Shown: piece by piece, positions 11,101-21,819 of the stretch | Position numbering within the stretch: position 1 is the stretch's first letter | Layout: every line of letters starts with the position of its first letter | From: Bubalus kerabau | Lineage: Eukaryota; Chordata; Mammalia; Artiodactyla; Bovidae | Assembly: GCF_029407905.1 (NCBI RefSeq) | Contig: NC_073628.1 | Span: forward strand, 17,203,501 to 17,267,500 | Direction: 5' to 3' | Length of the DNA stretch: 64,000 nucleotides | Notes under the pieces: model-generated | The model's input: the letters and a program-made list of their open reading frames with translations, nothing else | What the model was told of the DNA's origin: nothing | Database searches by the model: none | Made by a program: the position numbers and the translations under genes

Positions 11101-12519
11101 GTGCTTTGCGATATGATGAGTTTGCTATGTATTTACTAGGCTTGGGATTTGCTTGCTTCTCAAACAGTCAAATGAGGAGAGTGTTTAAGTGGTGGGTGGG
11201 GCCGCCTGCTGCCGCTGGCCCATCCTCCCTGGAGAACAACGTCTTCCTGAGGGAAGGGAAGAAGCCCAGCATCAGGTCTGGCCAGTGCAGAGGGGACTCC
11301 AGGGGCTCGAGGCTTCGTGCTCCTCCCAGTGGAAGGTCTTGGCAGGAGGGTTCCTCCTGGACTCTCACCCCTCCCATGAAGCCCCCCAGCCTCCCTCCTC
11401 CACCTGCCCTGTCCTCCCAGCTTGGCCGGGGCTGGTCAGTCAGTGCAGCGCTACTTGGCACACCTTCTTTTCCTCATCTTTATTTTAACGTTGGTTTCCC
11501 CATCTTATGAAAAATTGAAAATTTATCTACAATCAGTCTTTGCCTGTCTCCTCACCGGCTTCCCTCCTGCTCCTCACTTCTTCCCATTTATTTCTGACAG
11601 GCATCATGTAACAGGTGTGTAATTTGATGAGCTAGAAGCAGCCGGAGGCAGAACAGGAGCTGGACCAGGGCTGCCTGGTGGTGGTCCTGGGTGACCCAGA
11701 CCATCCACTGCCGACACCTAAGAGCACAGTGCCTGCAAAAGGGGGTGGCGTAGATGGGTGAGGAATGTGGAGGAGCTGGGCAGCAGTAAAAGAAACCCTC
11801 CACAAAGATCAATGGTGTTGTTTGAGGAAGCTGGAAGGTGGGTCCTGGAGCCTGGATGTTGGTGGGTGGATATGGCTGTGAGCAAGTTCACTGCTGGGTT
11901 AAATGAAAGAGGCAAGATGCTTTCCAGCAGCTGTGGATGCTCTGATAATGATGGATGAGAGTCATGGTTGGATACATGGAAACCTGGGTCTTTTCGTGAC
12001 TGACATATTGCTGGGTAAGCAAGGGATGTGTGTGTGTACACCTCTCTTTCTGAAACTGTGTTCAGACTTATACTGATGGCCTCCATGAGACTAATAGGTA
12101 TTTCTGTAGGAAGTAAAAATGTACTGTGTTCAAATCAGTTTAAAAAACTGTGCGTGTTCTAGTCCCCTTTTGGAGATCCATGGTGTGTAAAAACTGATCA
12201 AAGATTCTGAAGAGCCTGCAATTTAGTGGATTCAACCCAAAGTTTCTCCAAACTTGTTCAAAACAGGAGTCTTTCTTTTTAAACAGTGATTATAGTAACA
12301 TCTTGTGGGGAACTTAGAACTGGGGGGGGAAATATTAATCCTAAAGCAATGGCCCTCTCTGTTTTTCCCTCTGTGGTTTGGAGATTTTCTATCCAACAGC
12401 AGCTTGTTTCTAGAAGAATACCTGTGACCGAAATTCTCCTCCTGGAAACTCTCTGTGCTAGGAGCTTCCTATCTGGCCATACACTGAGGGTCTGCCCTGT
12501 GTCCGTGTAGCATGTCTAA
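11101..12519. other. Unique DNA, no gene seen
   Basis: Frames around 11106-11510 occur on both strands in the same GC-rich patch, so none is favoured. No repeat recognised apart from a short TG run near 12030. Confidence 0.45.
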
Positions 12520-12660
12520 TCCTAACAACAAGCCTACTGGATTGATAGATAGCATTGTTCCCATCTCAAAGATGAGAAAACTGAGCCATTCTTGTGTCTG
12601 AGGCCAGTGTCTAAGCCAGGATTTGACTTAAGGTCAGGCCATCTCTAACGCAGTGGCTTC
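12520..12660 (+). mobile_element. MIR SINE fragment
   Basis: TAATCCTAACAACAAGCCTAC, then CCCATCTCAAAGATGAGAAA and CTGAG, followed by AAGCCAGGATTTGA, follow the MIR core order. It is truncated on the right by the BovB insertion. Confidence 0.7.
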
Positions 12661-12665
12661 CTATT

Positions 12666-13415
12666 CAGTTCAGTTCAGTTTAGTCGCTCAATCGTGTCCA
12701 ACTCTTTGTGATCCCATGGACTGCAGCACGCCAGGCCTCCCTGTCCATCACCAACTCCTGGAGTTTACCCAAACTCATGTCCATTGAATCGGTGATGCCA
12801 TCTAACCATCTCATCCTCTGTCGTCCCCTTCTCCTCCTGCCCTCAATCTTTCCCAGCATCAGGGTCTTTTCAAATGAGTCAGCTTTTTGCATCAGGTGGC
12901 CCAAGTATTGGAGTTTCAGCTTCAGCATCAGTCCTTCCAATGAACACCCAGGATTGATTTCCTTTAGGATGGATTGGTTGGATCTCCTTGCAGTCCAAGG
13001 GACTCTCAAGTGTCTTCTCCAACACCACAGTTCAAAAGCATCAATTTTTCTGCACTCAGCTTTCTTTATAGTTCAACTCTCACATCCATACATGACCACT
13101 GGAAAAACCGTAGCCTTGACTAGATGGACCTTTGTTGACAAAGTAATGTCTCTGTTTTTTAATATGCTGTCTAGGTTGGTCATAACTTTCCTTCCAAGCA
13201 GTAAGCGTCTTTTAATTTCATGGCTGCAGTCACCATCTGCAGTGATTTTGGAGCCCCCCAAAAATAAAGTCAGCCACTGTTTCCACTAATTGCCATGAAG
13301 TGATGGGACCGGATGCCATGATCTTAGTTTTCTAAATGTTGAGCTTTAGGCTAACTTTTTCACTCTCCTCTTTCACTTTCATGAAGAGGCTCTTTATTTC
13401 TTCACTTTCTGCTAT
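12666..13415 (-). mobile_element. BovB LINE 3' portion (antisense)
   Basis: Begins with the reversed CAGTTCAGTT tail of BovB and continues in antisense through the 3' part of the reverse-transcriptase frame to about 13415, where the match stops (5' truncation). Translating the minus strand gives RT C-terminal fragments with interruptions (12680-13009 and 13073-13261). This is an inactive remnant of an RTE-type LINE. Confidence 0.92.
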
Positions 13416-13454
13416 ATTACACCAATTCTGAAAATACAGCCCATGGACAAAACA

Positions 13455-13505
13455 AAAGATAGCTACCTGGATTTGTTTAGAAAGCAAATCCAGGTAGCTA
13501 TCTTT
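13455..13505. repeat. Perfect 21-bp inverted repeat, 9-nt loop
   Basis: Arm 13455-13475 is the exact reverse complement of arm 13485-13505. The spacer TTTAGAAAG lies at 13476-13484. A further ATGGA/TCCAT pairing outside the arms would extend the fold imperfectly to about 13442-13518. It lies just beyond the BovB boundary in otherwise unrecognised DNA. A recent templated inversion is the simplest origin. A small-RNA hairpin is possible but unsupported. Confidence 0.9.
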
Positions 13506-13519
13506 CTCAAGTTCCATAC

Positions 13520-14159
13520 AAAACAACATTGGGTGTTGGCTCCAGAGAAAAATCCTGAAAACCATCTAGCCCTATTTTTCTCATCCATTTGCAAACAAGC
13601 ATCTCTTGCGTTCTCTACTTGTTATTTCTATGATTTCTCTTCCTCTCGTGTCTAGAACCGTGGTTCTGTTTTCTCACCTGTCCCCACGTCCTCACCACAT
13701 CCTCACCTCTCACCTGTTCCTCACCATGTCCCTTGGAACAGTACCTCATCCACGTCAGTATCAATTTAACACACTGCTTGTGAATAGGCTTCGTCTCTGC
13801 TCTCCTAAGCTCCCCACATATCCTGCCGTGTTTCTTCACAGCCCTGCCCACGGCGAGCTCCCGAGGAGCTTCTAGCATCCACCTTCCCCCAGCCAGCCCT
13901 TTGCTGCACTGCATTTCACTTTTCCTCTCCATGTATTTTCGTCTCCTGCCTTGACGTCTCTTGTAGAGAGCATCCTTTTCTTTTCTTTCTCCGACTCACT
14001 CCTCATCCCTCTACCCTTTTGGGTGGCATCCTTTGGCTCTCTCCTAACCTCTGCCTGGGGAGACCGAGCAGCTAGGTTCCTAGAGACACCAGTGCGAGTG
14101 GGCAGGAGGGAGCTGGGGCTCTGCAGGTGGGTCAGCATCTTCTGTCCTGCTTGGGTCCT
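13520..14159. other. Unique DNA, no gene seen
   Basis: CT-rich plus strand with frames on both strands (13615-13932 minus, 13951-14262 plus) that carry no domain. Confidence 0.45.
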
Positions 14160-14310
14160 CCAGTCTGGGGCTTCCAACCTCAGGACCATTGACATTCGGG
14201 CTGCACCATCCTCTGTGGTGGGGGTGTCCTGTGGGCTGCGGGCTGTCCAGCAGCATCCCTGACTTCTGGTCACTAGACACTCGCAGCCCCCACCTCCCAG
14301 CTGTGACAAC
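14160..14310 (-). mobile_element. MER20-like hAT-Charlie element
   Basis: The order CCAACCTCAGGACCATTGAC, ATCCTCTGTGGTGGGGGTGT, CAGCAGCATCCCTGACTTCT and CCCAGCTGTGACAAC follows the reversed MER20-type consensus. It is a non-autonomous DNA transposon with no coding capacity. Family assignment is from recall. Confidence 0.7.
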
Positions 14311-15667
14311 AACAATGAGCAGATGTCTGATGGGGTGAACTTGAGCTTGCCTTTGTTGGTGTAGTTTTGGTCCCTTTGGCTCTGCCCTGGCCTTTCTTCC
14401 TCCCTTCCTTTATCTTTTTATCCATGTTCTCTTTAGCCTGACTTCACTATAAAGCCAGGCTTCTCTTTCACGTGACCACATGGTGCTCTTGAGCCCAGTC
14501 TGCTGAACACAGCCTTGACCACAGCCCCTCAGTGCTCCTTGCTTGTGGGCTCTACCGGGGCCCCGTCTGCACCTACAAAGGTCACGGCGTCACCCAGCTG
14601 GCTGCTCCAGGAAACGAAGCTTCCTGGTTCCCAGGTGGTTAACGCCTGTTTGATTAGCTGTAAAACAGAATCCAGCAAATGCCAAGAGGCAAATCTTCAT
14701 TCACCTTTCAGAAGGGAGCTGGCTGCCCAGTCAAAGACAGGGGTGAGGTGGGGTGTGGAGTACCCCAGCTTATTAAATCGGCAACCGTTGAGCAGCCAGA
14801 GAATGGGTTCTGAAGATACACCTGTTGAGTCACCTTCAGCTTTTGGCTGCAACTCTGGCGGGAAGAAGATCTGGGCACAGGCCGCCCTCCCAGCTCAGCT
14901 CTGCCTTCCTGGCCGGTGCCTCCTCCACCCTGAGCAGCAGCTCCTGCCCTAGTTTAATGCCACCTTGTGACTTTCATTCCAAGCTCACCTCCTCGACCAA
15001 CAAGCTGGTTTCTACCATGCTTCTCTCGCAAACACATCTCACTCCCAAATCTGCTGGAAAAAAAACAAAAAAAGAAAAGAAAAGAAAATCAAAGAATTAA
15101 AAAAAAACAAAACAAAAGAAAATGGACATACCCAATGAACCCTTCAGTAGATAGGAAAAAAAAAAAAAAAAGAGACACCCATCTTCTCTTCTTTCCCCCT
15201 GCACTGCTGAGCACAGCCTCCGGCCACTCTGGAAGCGAATGTGGACTATTCAGTTGGGATCACGTCTGTGGCTGGTTTCGGATTATCGCTCCTTGTACGG
15301 TGTTATCCTGCTGTGAAGCACTAAGGTTTCACTACGGCTGTTGTCTTGATGGCAGAACATCTTATGTGCAGCCAGACCCCATGGTCATTATTAGAACAGC
15401 ATCAGGACCAGATAGGGCTCATCAGCCAGTGTTGCCTCTGGTCTGCTGGTCACAGCAGAGGCGCTGTAAAGGACAACTGACCAGATATAGAACGGCATGT
15501 GTGGCCCAGGCCGCCGCACAGCTGGGCCTTAGGAACGCATGTGCTTTGTACCCGATGGGGTCAGTTCTACCTTTGAGTTCCTTTCTACCTTGGCTTTGGT
15601 GCATCTCCTTCCGTTTCTGCACATTCACGATTCCCTGGATCGTTTTTAACCCCCGGTGGTTCTTCTC
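14311..15667. other. Unique DNA with A-rich patch, no gene seen
   Basis: Holds A-rich simple sequence at about 15056-15122 and a 17-A run near 15156-15172. The 246-codon frame at 14967-15707 starts before the lysine-encoding A-rich patch and runs into the CHR SINE, so it is judged non-coding. Confidence 0.5.
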
Positions 15668-15784
15668 TTTTATTTTTCTTCCTGTTGCACCACTTGTGGG
15701 ATCATAGTTCCTTGACCAAGGACCGAACCCACACCTCCTGCATTGGAAGCACAGATCTTAACCACTGGACCACCAGGGAAGTCC
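15668..15784 (-). mobile_element. CHR-type tRNA SINE (antisense)
   Basis: GTGGGATCATAGTTCCTTGA, the reversed B-box ACCGAACCC, TTAACCACTGGACCACCAGG and GAAGTCC are diagnostic of cetartiodactyl CHR SINEs in reverse orientation. Confidence 0.88.
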
Positions 15785-16224
15785 CCCCAGCTGCTTGTTA
15801 AATGGGGATGCTTTCTGAATCCAGCCTGGCTCCCTCCCACTCCATTGGTTTTTCTCCTGGGCCTGTGTGGACAGGCACAGCATGATCTCAGACAAGTGGT
15901 ATAACTGGGACCTGTGTACATCCACAGAAAGCCCCCCCAGGAGGCCTTCCGTGACTACAGGAGAGGCTGGGGTAGGCTCACCAGCCACTGACTCTGAAGC
16001 CCACAGCTCACCTGTGACGCCTGCTGATTCCCGCCCAGTGATAACGGGCGAGCATCCCCGGGCCTCAGCTCCCACAAACAGGATGTGTGTGTCTGTCTGG
16101 CTGATTTTCTGCAAAAGCATCTGTCACTCCCCAACGTTTCCTTTCTCATTGCAGCAAAGTATTTAAACACTACCCACTGAACCCCATCTGTCGCCGAGCC
16201 CCATCGCTGTCAGGGCCCGGCCTC
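15785..16224. other. Unique DNA, no gene seen
   Basis: No repeat or exon recognised. The short open frames overlap on both strands. Confidence 0.45.
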
Positions 16225-16420
16225 CCCAGGTCTGTGAAGAAACTCGCTGCAAAGGCTCCGTGCCAAACAACAGGGCAAATTAAATCAAAGCTCGTGCTGC
16301 ACCCAGGGGGACCATGCACATCAGCTTTGACTTACTGCACAGAGCACGCTTACAAGAGAGAAAGCAGCGGCTTTTGTCACCGCGAGGGGCCATGAAACAT
16401 GAATTAGGGCTTCTGCTGAG
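16225..16420. promoter_or_regulatory. Candidate conserved noncoding element
   Basis: Repeat-free block with GGCAAATTAAATCAAAGC near 16272 (a TCF/LEF-like ATCAAAG) and AGCTTTGAC near 16323, plus retained CpGs (CTCGTGCTGC, ACCGCGAGG). There is no credible reading frame. Function is inferred only. Confidence 0.28.
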
Positions 16421-16794
16421 AGAGGGCATGGAGGAGAATCTTTCATTCCGAGATGCTGTCCTCTCTCACCTTGCAAGGAGGAAGTAATGAAAGAAGAACT
16501 TGTGGTGGATCTGAGTGTCCCCCAGGTTTGACTGTGCCCTTAAACACTGCCGGTGCAGAGAGGAAGTGAGAGGCGGGGAGACGGACCGGTGGGGGCCGTG
16601 ATAATAGCTGAGGTTGCACATGGCTCCCCGAGGGCAAGAACATGAGCAGATGAAACTGAGAGCAGGTGGTGCCCTTCGGGGGAGGGCGTCCAGAACACAG
16701 GTCTGTGCTCAGTCTACATCAGCCCAGACCACAGACCCTGGGGAATGGGCCAGGGCATCTCCAGCCCCTCATGATGGGTCACTTACTGTGCTAA
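16421..16794. other. Unique DNA, no gene seen
   Basis: No repeat or exon recognised. Confidence 0.45.
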
Positions 16795-16985
16795 CTCTTC
16801 TTCATGCTGATCTCCCTTAATCCTCACGTTCCCACGAGACAGGGATCCTTTTTGGCCCATTTTACAGATGAGGAACCTCCAAAAATTTAAAGCCATTGCT
16901 TGCAGCCATCCAGTTGGTGTGCAGCGGGGCTGAGAGCTCAACCTACGTCTGCCTGACTTCAAAGTCCATTGCCTCCCCTTATAAA
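16795..16985 (+). mobile_element. MIR SINE
   Basis: CTTAATCCTCACG, then GGCCCATTTTACAGATGAGG and AACCT, followed by GGGGCTGAGAGCTCAACC and TCTGCCTGACTTCAAAGTCC match MIR order from core to 3' part. Confidence 0.75.
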
Positions 16986-17924
16986 GGAATCTGTCCTCCG
17001 TCTCCGGGCTGCCTGTGAGACACAGCTCATTTATTTCCCTATAATGAAGGAGGGGCCTTCCATTTCCTAACAGATTGCTCACCTGCCATACTAATGGAGC
17101 TGGCACTCACTGTGGTTTTAGCCGCAGCGTTTTACCCACCAGGCACATTTGTACTTGGTGACGGGGTAGAACACGTGGACAAGTACTCAGGATTTTCTGA
17201 TGCAACCTTTCACAGGCAGAGATCTGGGCTTGGACAACATCTTACAGGAGAGGAGGAACCCAGGGACCAGCTCTGGTTAGATCACAGGCCAGACGGCTAG
17301 CCTTATGTGCCTGGGGTGGGATTGCGTGTGTGTGTTAGCTGGGCTGGCAGAGGGGATGTTGGACAGAGTCACAAATTCTTGCTGTTCTGACCTCATCTCA
17401 GTTGCTCACCATCTTCTGTCCCTGTGTATCCACTTGTGGGTTCTCACACTCCGCCATTGGGCATTTTCCTCAAGTTAAGGGTTGGGCTTACATAAAATCT
17501 ACTGGGCTTGGGCTTAGATGGTCGTAGGTTTTATGATTTTCCTCTGGAGGATGGCTGGGTCTCGCCAAATGTTTGGGCAGGGCTTGGACTGCTGACCCAT
17601 TTCGAACAGGCTTTCCACCTGAGTAGTATGGTTTCAAAAGTCTCAAGTAGAATCAGTTAATGAAAGGATTTGTCAGGGGGAGCATAGGTGAAGCTCCCCA
17701 AGAAAATGTGGGGTATTTTGTGTCTGAGCCACTGGGGAGAGGGAGGACCACAGTTTGGGGAATTTGGTGGCTCTGCTTCCGTGGAACTCATCTCAACCCT
17801 TAACTCAAAGTAAAACTGGGTTTATACAGTCTTTCTTTCCTCAGTTACCAGGGGCCTGTACAGATGAATCCAATGTGCAGTCTGGAAGGGATTTTAAAAT
17901 CACACAGCCTAATCTCTTGCTCCT
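16986..17924. other. Unique DNA, no gene seen
   Basis: No repeat, exon or RNA gene recognised. Open frames are below 110 codons and lack domains. Confidence 0.45.
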
Positions 17925-18075
17925 TTATTTATTTACTTAAAGAGAAAGCACAAGTTCAGAAAAGTTTCAGTGAATTTCTCAAATTCACAGTTAATTAGTA
18001 GCAGAAGCAAGACTGTACTCTAGGAAACTGGACTTTATAGTAATACTTTTCCTAAACCATCATGCTATCTCTTTG
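17925..18075 (+). mobile_element. Probable MIR fragment
   Basis: AAGTTTCAGTGAATTTCTCA, then TTAGTAGCAGAAGCAAGACT and a following CTCTAGG..GACT resemble the MIR segment that normally reads AAGTAACTTGCCCAAGGTCA..CAGAGCCAGGATT. Weak. Confidence 0.4.
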
Positions 18076-18693
18076 TATCCCCATGCAGATCTTTAATATT
18101 GTTTGTTCGTTTTTAAGAAAATTCTCCACTTTTACTTTGGATAAAGATGTTTCAAAATGCAGGTGACATAATTAGAGGCCAGGGAAGCTAGAAGATGAAT
18201 AAAAGGTAGTTATACAGATCTTTAAGATGGCGATCAATTGTGCAGAGCAGAAAATTTGATACAAATCTGTGCCCTCAGATTTGACTTGTCTAGTTTGTAG
18301 AGCTAGATTATAAAGTATTTTTAAAAGCAGTTTTATTCACAGTCTGCCCAAATTGACTTGTTTTGGCTGAAGAGCTGCAGCAGAAGAGGGTCACCAGATG
18401 GGACAGCCCTTCGTCCCCGGAGCGTGGCCTGAAGCACAGCTGAGTTTTTAGGGGCTGGCAGTGGGACACGGAACACCTTCTGTTCAAATGTGCCCCATAC
18501 CCTGCAGTCGTTAGCCACAGTCTGCTCTGGAAAGAGGTTCATAAGACCTGACCTTTTTCTCCTGCGCATCGCGGGTAGATCCATGTTCTTCAGGAGAGAG
18601 AGCAGCTCACATGAGCAGGTATCACGGTACTTTATGCTTGGGAGTCAGGATTTGGGTTCATTCACTTCATCTCCTCATTTTAGTTGCTTGGCC
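18076..18693. other. Unique DNA, possible antisense MIR at right end
   Basis: Mostly unassigned. 18645-18690 (GGGAGTCAGGATTTGGGTTC, CATCTCCTCATTTTAG) may be an antisense MIR piece cut by the following SINE. Confidence 0.35.
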
Positions 18694-18910
18694 TGTGCTG
18701 TACTGAATCGCTTCAGTTGTGTCCGACTCTATGCGACCACACTGACTGTAGCCTGCCAGGCTCCTCTGTCTGGGGGATCCTCCAGGCAAGAATACTAGAG
18801 TGGGTTGCCATTTCCTCCTCCACGGGATCTTCCTGATCCAGGGATCGAACCTGCATCTCCTAGGTCTCCTGCATTGAGGAGGGTTCTTTGTTACTAGCGC
18901 CACCTGGGAA
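18694..18910 (-). mobile_element. Bov-tA SINE (antisense)
   Basis: Reversed copy: GTCCGACTCTATGCGACC, the reversed B-box GGGATCGAACC, and an end at GCGCCACCTGGGAA. A likely TSD is GCTTGGCCT (18686-18694) and GCTTGGTCT (18911-18919). Confidence 0.92.
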
Positions 18911-18995
18911 GCTTGGTCTTAAGCATGTCTGTCACCTGGATGTGAAGGTGAGACCTTTTGCTCAAGTCATTAGTTGACCTGCACTAAGCCAGATC

Positions 18996-19223
18996 ACAGC
19001 TTCCCAGGTGGCCCTAGTGATAAAGAACCCAGCTGCCAATGCAGGAGCCCTAAGAGATGTGGGTTTGATCCCTGAATCGGAAAGATACCCTGGAGGAGGA
19101 AATTTCAGTTCACTCCAGTGTTCTTGCCTGGAGAATCCCATGAACAGAGGAGCCTGGAGGGCTACAGCCTGTGGAATCACAAACAGTCAGACATGACTGA
19201 AGTGACTTAGCCCAGCATAGCAC
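18996..19223 (+). mobile_element. Bov-tA SINE
   Basis: Sense copy with the longer head variant containing CCCTAAGAGATGTGG. The TSD is AAGCCAGATC (18986-18995) and AAGCCAGGTC (19224-19233). Confidence 0.92.
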
Positions 19224-19266
19224 AAGCCAGGTCGTGTGCCTTACCTGAAGACAGCAGTGGACATTC

Positions 19267-19527
19267 CATGCTGCTGCTAAGTCACTTCAGTTGTGTCCAA
19301 CTCTGTGTGACCCCATAGATGGCAGCCCACCAGGCTCCCCCATCCCTGGGATTCTCCAGGCAAGAACACTGGAATGGGTTGCCATTTCCTTCTCCAATGC
19401 ATGAAAGTGAAAAGTGAAAGTGAAGTTGCTCAGTCGTGTTCAACCCTCAGCGACCCCATGGAATGCAGCCTTCCAGGCTCCTCCATCCATGGGATTTTCC
19501 AGGCAAAAGTCCTGGAGTGGGGTGCCA
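19267..19527 (-). mobile_element. BOV-A2 SINE (antisense)
   Basis: Starts CCATGCTGCTGCTAAGTCAC and contains two Bov-A units separated by the linker CCAATGCATGAAAGTGAAAA, the BOV-A2/ART2 architecture in reverse. It ends at GGGGTGCCA, immediately before the next SINE's TSD. Confidence 0.93.
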
Positions 19528-19543
19528 GAGAGAACTATTCTTT

Positions 19544-19735
19544 TTTAGAATACGTATTTATCGGTTTTGTTTGGCCAGGTCTTAGCTGCGGCACACAGAA
19601 TCTTTGATCTTTATTTGTGGAATGCGAACTCTTGGTTGTAGCGTGCAGGATCTAGTCCCTTGACCGAGAATTGAACCCTGGGCTCCCTGCATTGGGAGTG
19701 GGGAGTCTTAGCCATTGGATGCCCAGGGAAGTCCC
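19544..19735 (-). mobile_element. CHR-type tRNA SINE (antisense)
   Basis: Reversed CHR SINE ending GCCCAGGGAAGTCCC. The TSD GAGAGAACTATTCTTT (19528-19543) and GAGAGAACTGTTCTTT (19736-19751) matches in 15 of 16 bases. Confidence 0.9.
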
Positions 19736-19751
19736 GAGAGAACTGTTCTTT

Positions 19752-21204
19752 AACCAAGGGTGTCCGGGTAGCTTCACTGACCTGTCAGAACTTCCAAACA
19801 AGCGTTGGAGAACCTTCCAGTTCATCCCATACCTCTGAGCTTCTCTCATTTTCCTAAAGTCAAGCTGGTGATGGTACCCAGCCCCCCGTGGGTGGGGAGG
19901 CTGCAGAAGGGTGGAGTGGGAGGCGCCGGCTGTGACATGTGTTGGAATCCAGGTATCAGTGTGCACCTGCCCCCACAGAGGCACCACTCCGCATCGCAGC
20001 TGGGGGAAAAGCAGCCGCTTCTCCCTTCCATGCAGTTACAATACTTCAACAAGTGGGGAAGATGAGCAGAGCAGATGCCAGGCAAGAGAGGAGGTTGGGA
20101 TCTTTCCTGTATTTGGGCAGAGCTGGTTAAAGGCAGAACTGGTTAAAGCAGAACTGGTAGTTCAGCTGCCCACGTTCACAACCTCGTTTAGATGAGGCAT
20201 CCCTGAAATGCCCTTTAGATGGAAGATCTGATCCTCAGAGGCCACACAAGCACAATAGGAGATGGAAGGCTTGTGCTTCATTGTCTGGAGAATAGATGGG
20301 TTGCAGGCTTCCGGAGAATAGGAGCTGCCAGTCAAGCAGTTTTAATAGAGCAGGGAGGATAGATTTCAATAAAAGAAATGAGTATAAATATTGTGAGTGG
20401 AGGAAGGGAGACAGCAGCACGATCATGTTTGACTAGTCACAGTGGGGAAACTTCAGGAACTTGAAACGGAAGGCTCTGACTGAGAGCTGAGGCAAGTGAC
20501 TGGGCTGATTCCGGGAATCCAGGGCCACTCAGGGAACACCTTAATGAGGCTCCAGCTGGATAGGGGGACCCCAAATCAGTGGGCCTCAGCCCAAATTGAG
20601 CCCTCCCAAGCACGTGGAGTGGGCACTCAGGAGTACACAGCATCGAGGGAGCCCCACCTGCAGACTGTCTGCGGATGGAACCTCATGGGCCAGGGAATTC
20701 AGAAATCATGTCCTCCCGGGGTGCCTGCGGGCAGCATCTCCCCAACCCCCATAGCACCAGAGCTTTCTTCCTTAGCAGCCTCCTGCTTTGCCCCAAATGT
20801 GCAAAGCTGCCCAGGCCCCTGCCCCCTTCTGTGTGGGCCAGGTCTGAAGCCCAGGAGATTTGGGATCTGCCTGGCTGTGCCGAGGTGCTGGTACCTCTTG
20901 TCCGACTCTGCCTTGCCTCTGGCCAATGCCCAAGTGGCCAGACGCCCAGCCTGCACTGCGCCTGCCTCTCCCATCTGGAGCCAGCACCCCGCCATCCTCG
21001 CCCTGCCTCCGTCTGCACATCTCCTATTGGCCACCCTCCTCATGGGCTTAACCTGCAATCGCAGTCTCCCTGGAGGTGTCCGGTCTGCCCTAGCCTTGCC
21101 TGTCACAGTTCTCTGCCCCTCCTATTCTCAGCAGGTCATATCCAGGTGCATGCTAATTTTGTGGGCGCCAAAGCTAATTCAAAGAATGTGCTTTTTCCTA
21201 TTTA
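19752..21204. other. Unique DNA with chance long frames
   Basis: GC-rich from 20500. The 272-codon frame at 20496-21314 and the 176-codon frame at 20675-21205 overlap minus-strand frames of 111 and 135 codons. The longest runs into an L1 3' end, which argues against coding. No repeat recognised otherwise. Confidence 0.5.
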
Positions 21205-21435
21205 AAAAATATATATTTACTTTAATTGGAAGACAATTACTTTACCATATTGTGATGTTTTTGCCATACATTGACATGAATTGGTCACAAGCACATGTGT
21301 CCCCTCTGTCCTGAACCTCCCCTCCCACCTCCCTCCCAACCCAGGTTGTCACAGAACACCAACTTTGGGTTCCCTGCCTCATACATCAGACTCCCACTGG
21401 CTATCTATTTTATATATGTGGAAGCACAGAGTCGT
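21205..21435 (-). mobile_element. Artiodactyl L1 3' end (antisense)
   Basis: TTTAATTGGAAGACAATTAC, TTTTTGCCATACATTGACAT and CCTGAACCTCCCCTCCCACC follow the reversed 3' end of bovine-type L1. Short truncated copy lying against a Tigger-like element. Confidence 0.78.
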
Positions 21436-21439
21436 AACC

Positions 21440-21786
21440 AGTGTACTGTGGTCTGTTAAGTGTGCAATAGCATTATATCTAAAGCACAATGTACAAATCT
21501 TAATTAAAAAATACTTTATGGCTAAAAAATGCTAACCATAATGCAAGCCTTCCACAGATTGTAGTAATAACATCAAAGATCACTGATTGCTGTGGCACAT
21601 ATAATAGTAATAATAACATTTGAAATATCATGAGATAATGGGAAACAGAGACACAAAGTGAGCAAATGCTATTGGAAAAATGGTGTTAATAGACTTCCAG
21701 GGTGGCCACAAACCTTCAGTTTGCAAAATCGCAATGTGTGTGAAGGGCAGGAAAGTGAAGCATGATAAAAACAAGGTGTGCCTATG
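21440..21786 (+). mobile_element. Tigger1-like (pogo) DNA transposon end
   Basis: AAGTGTGCAATAGCATTAT, then GGCTAAAAAATGCTAACCAT, AAATGCTATTGGAAAAATGG, GTGGCCACAAACCTTCAGTT and a terminal ACAAGGTGTGCCTA match the 3' portion and terminal inverted repeat of Tigger1 in order. No transposase frame is present, so this is an internally deleted or truncated fossil. Confidence 0.75.
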
Positions 21787-21819
21787 TGACCACGTGGTCA
21801 TTTTATTAAGCTTTTGGAT

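Noticed and set aside
13872..14315. 147-codon minus-strand frame
   Set aside because: Overlaps a MER20-like transposon and an opposing frame of similar size.
14967..15707. 246-codon open frame
   Set aside because: It runs through an A-rich simple-sequence patch (lysine-rich) and into a CHR SINE. No domain recognised.
20496..21314. 272-codon open frame, the longest in the window
   Set aside because: Its end lies in an antisense L1, competing long frames exist on the other strand, and no domain, signal or splice context is visible. GC-rich chance frame.
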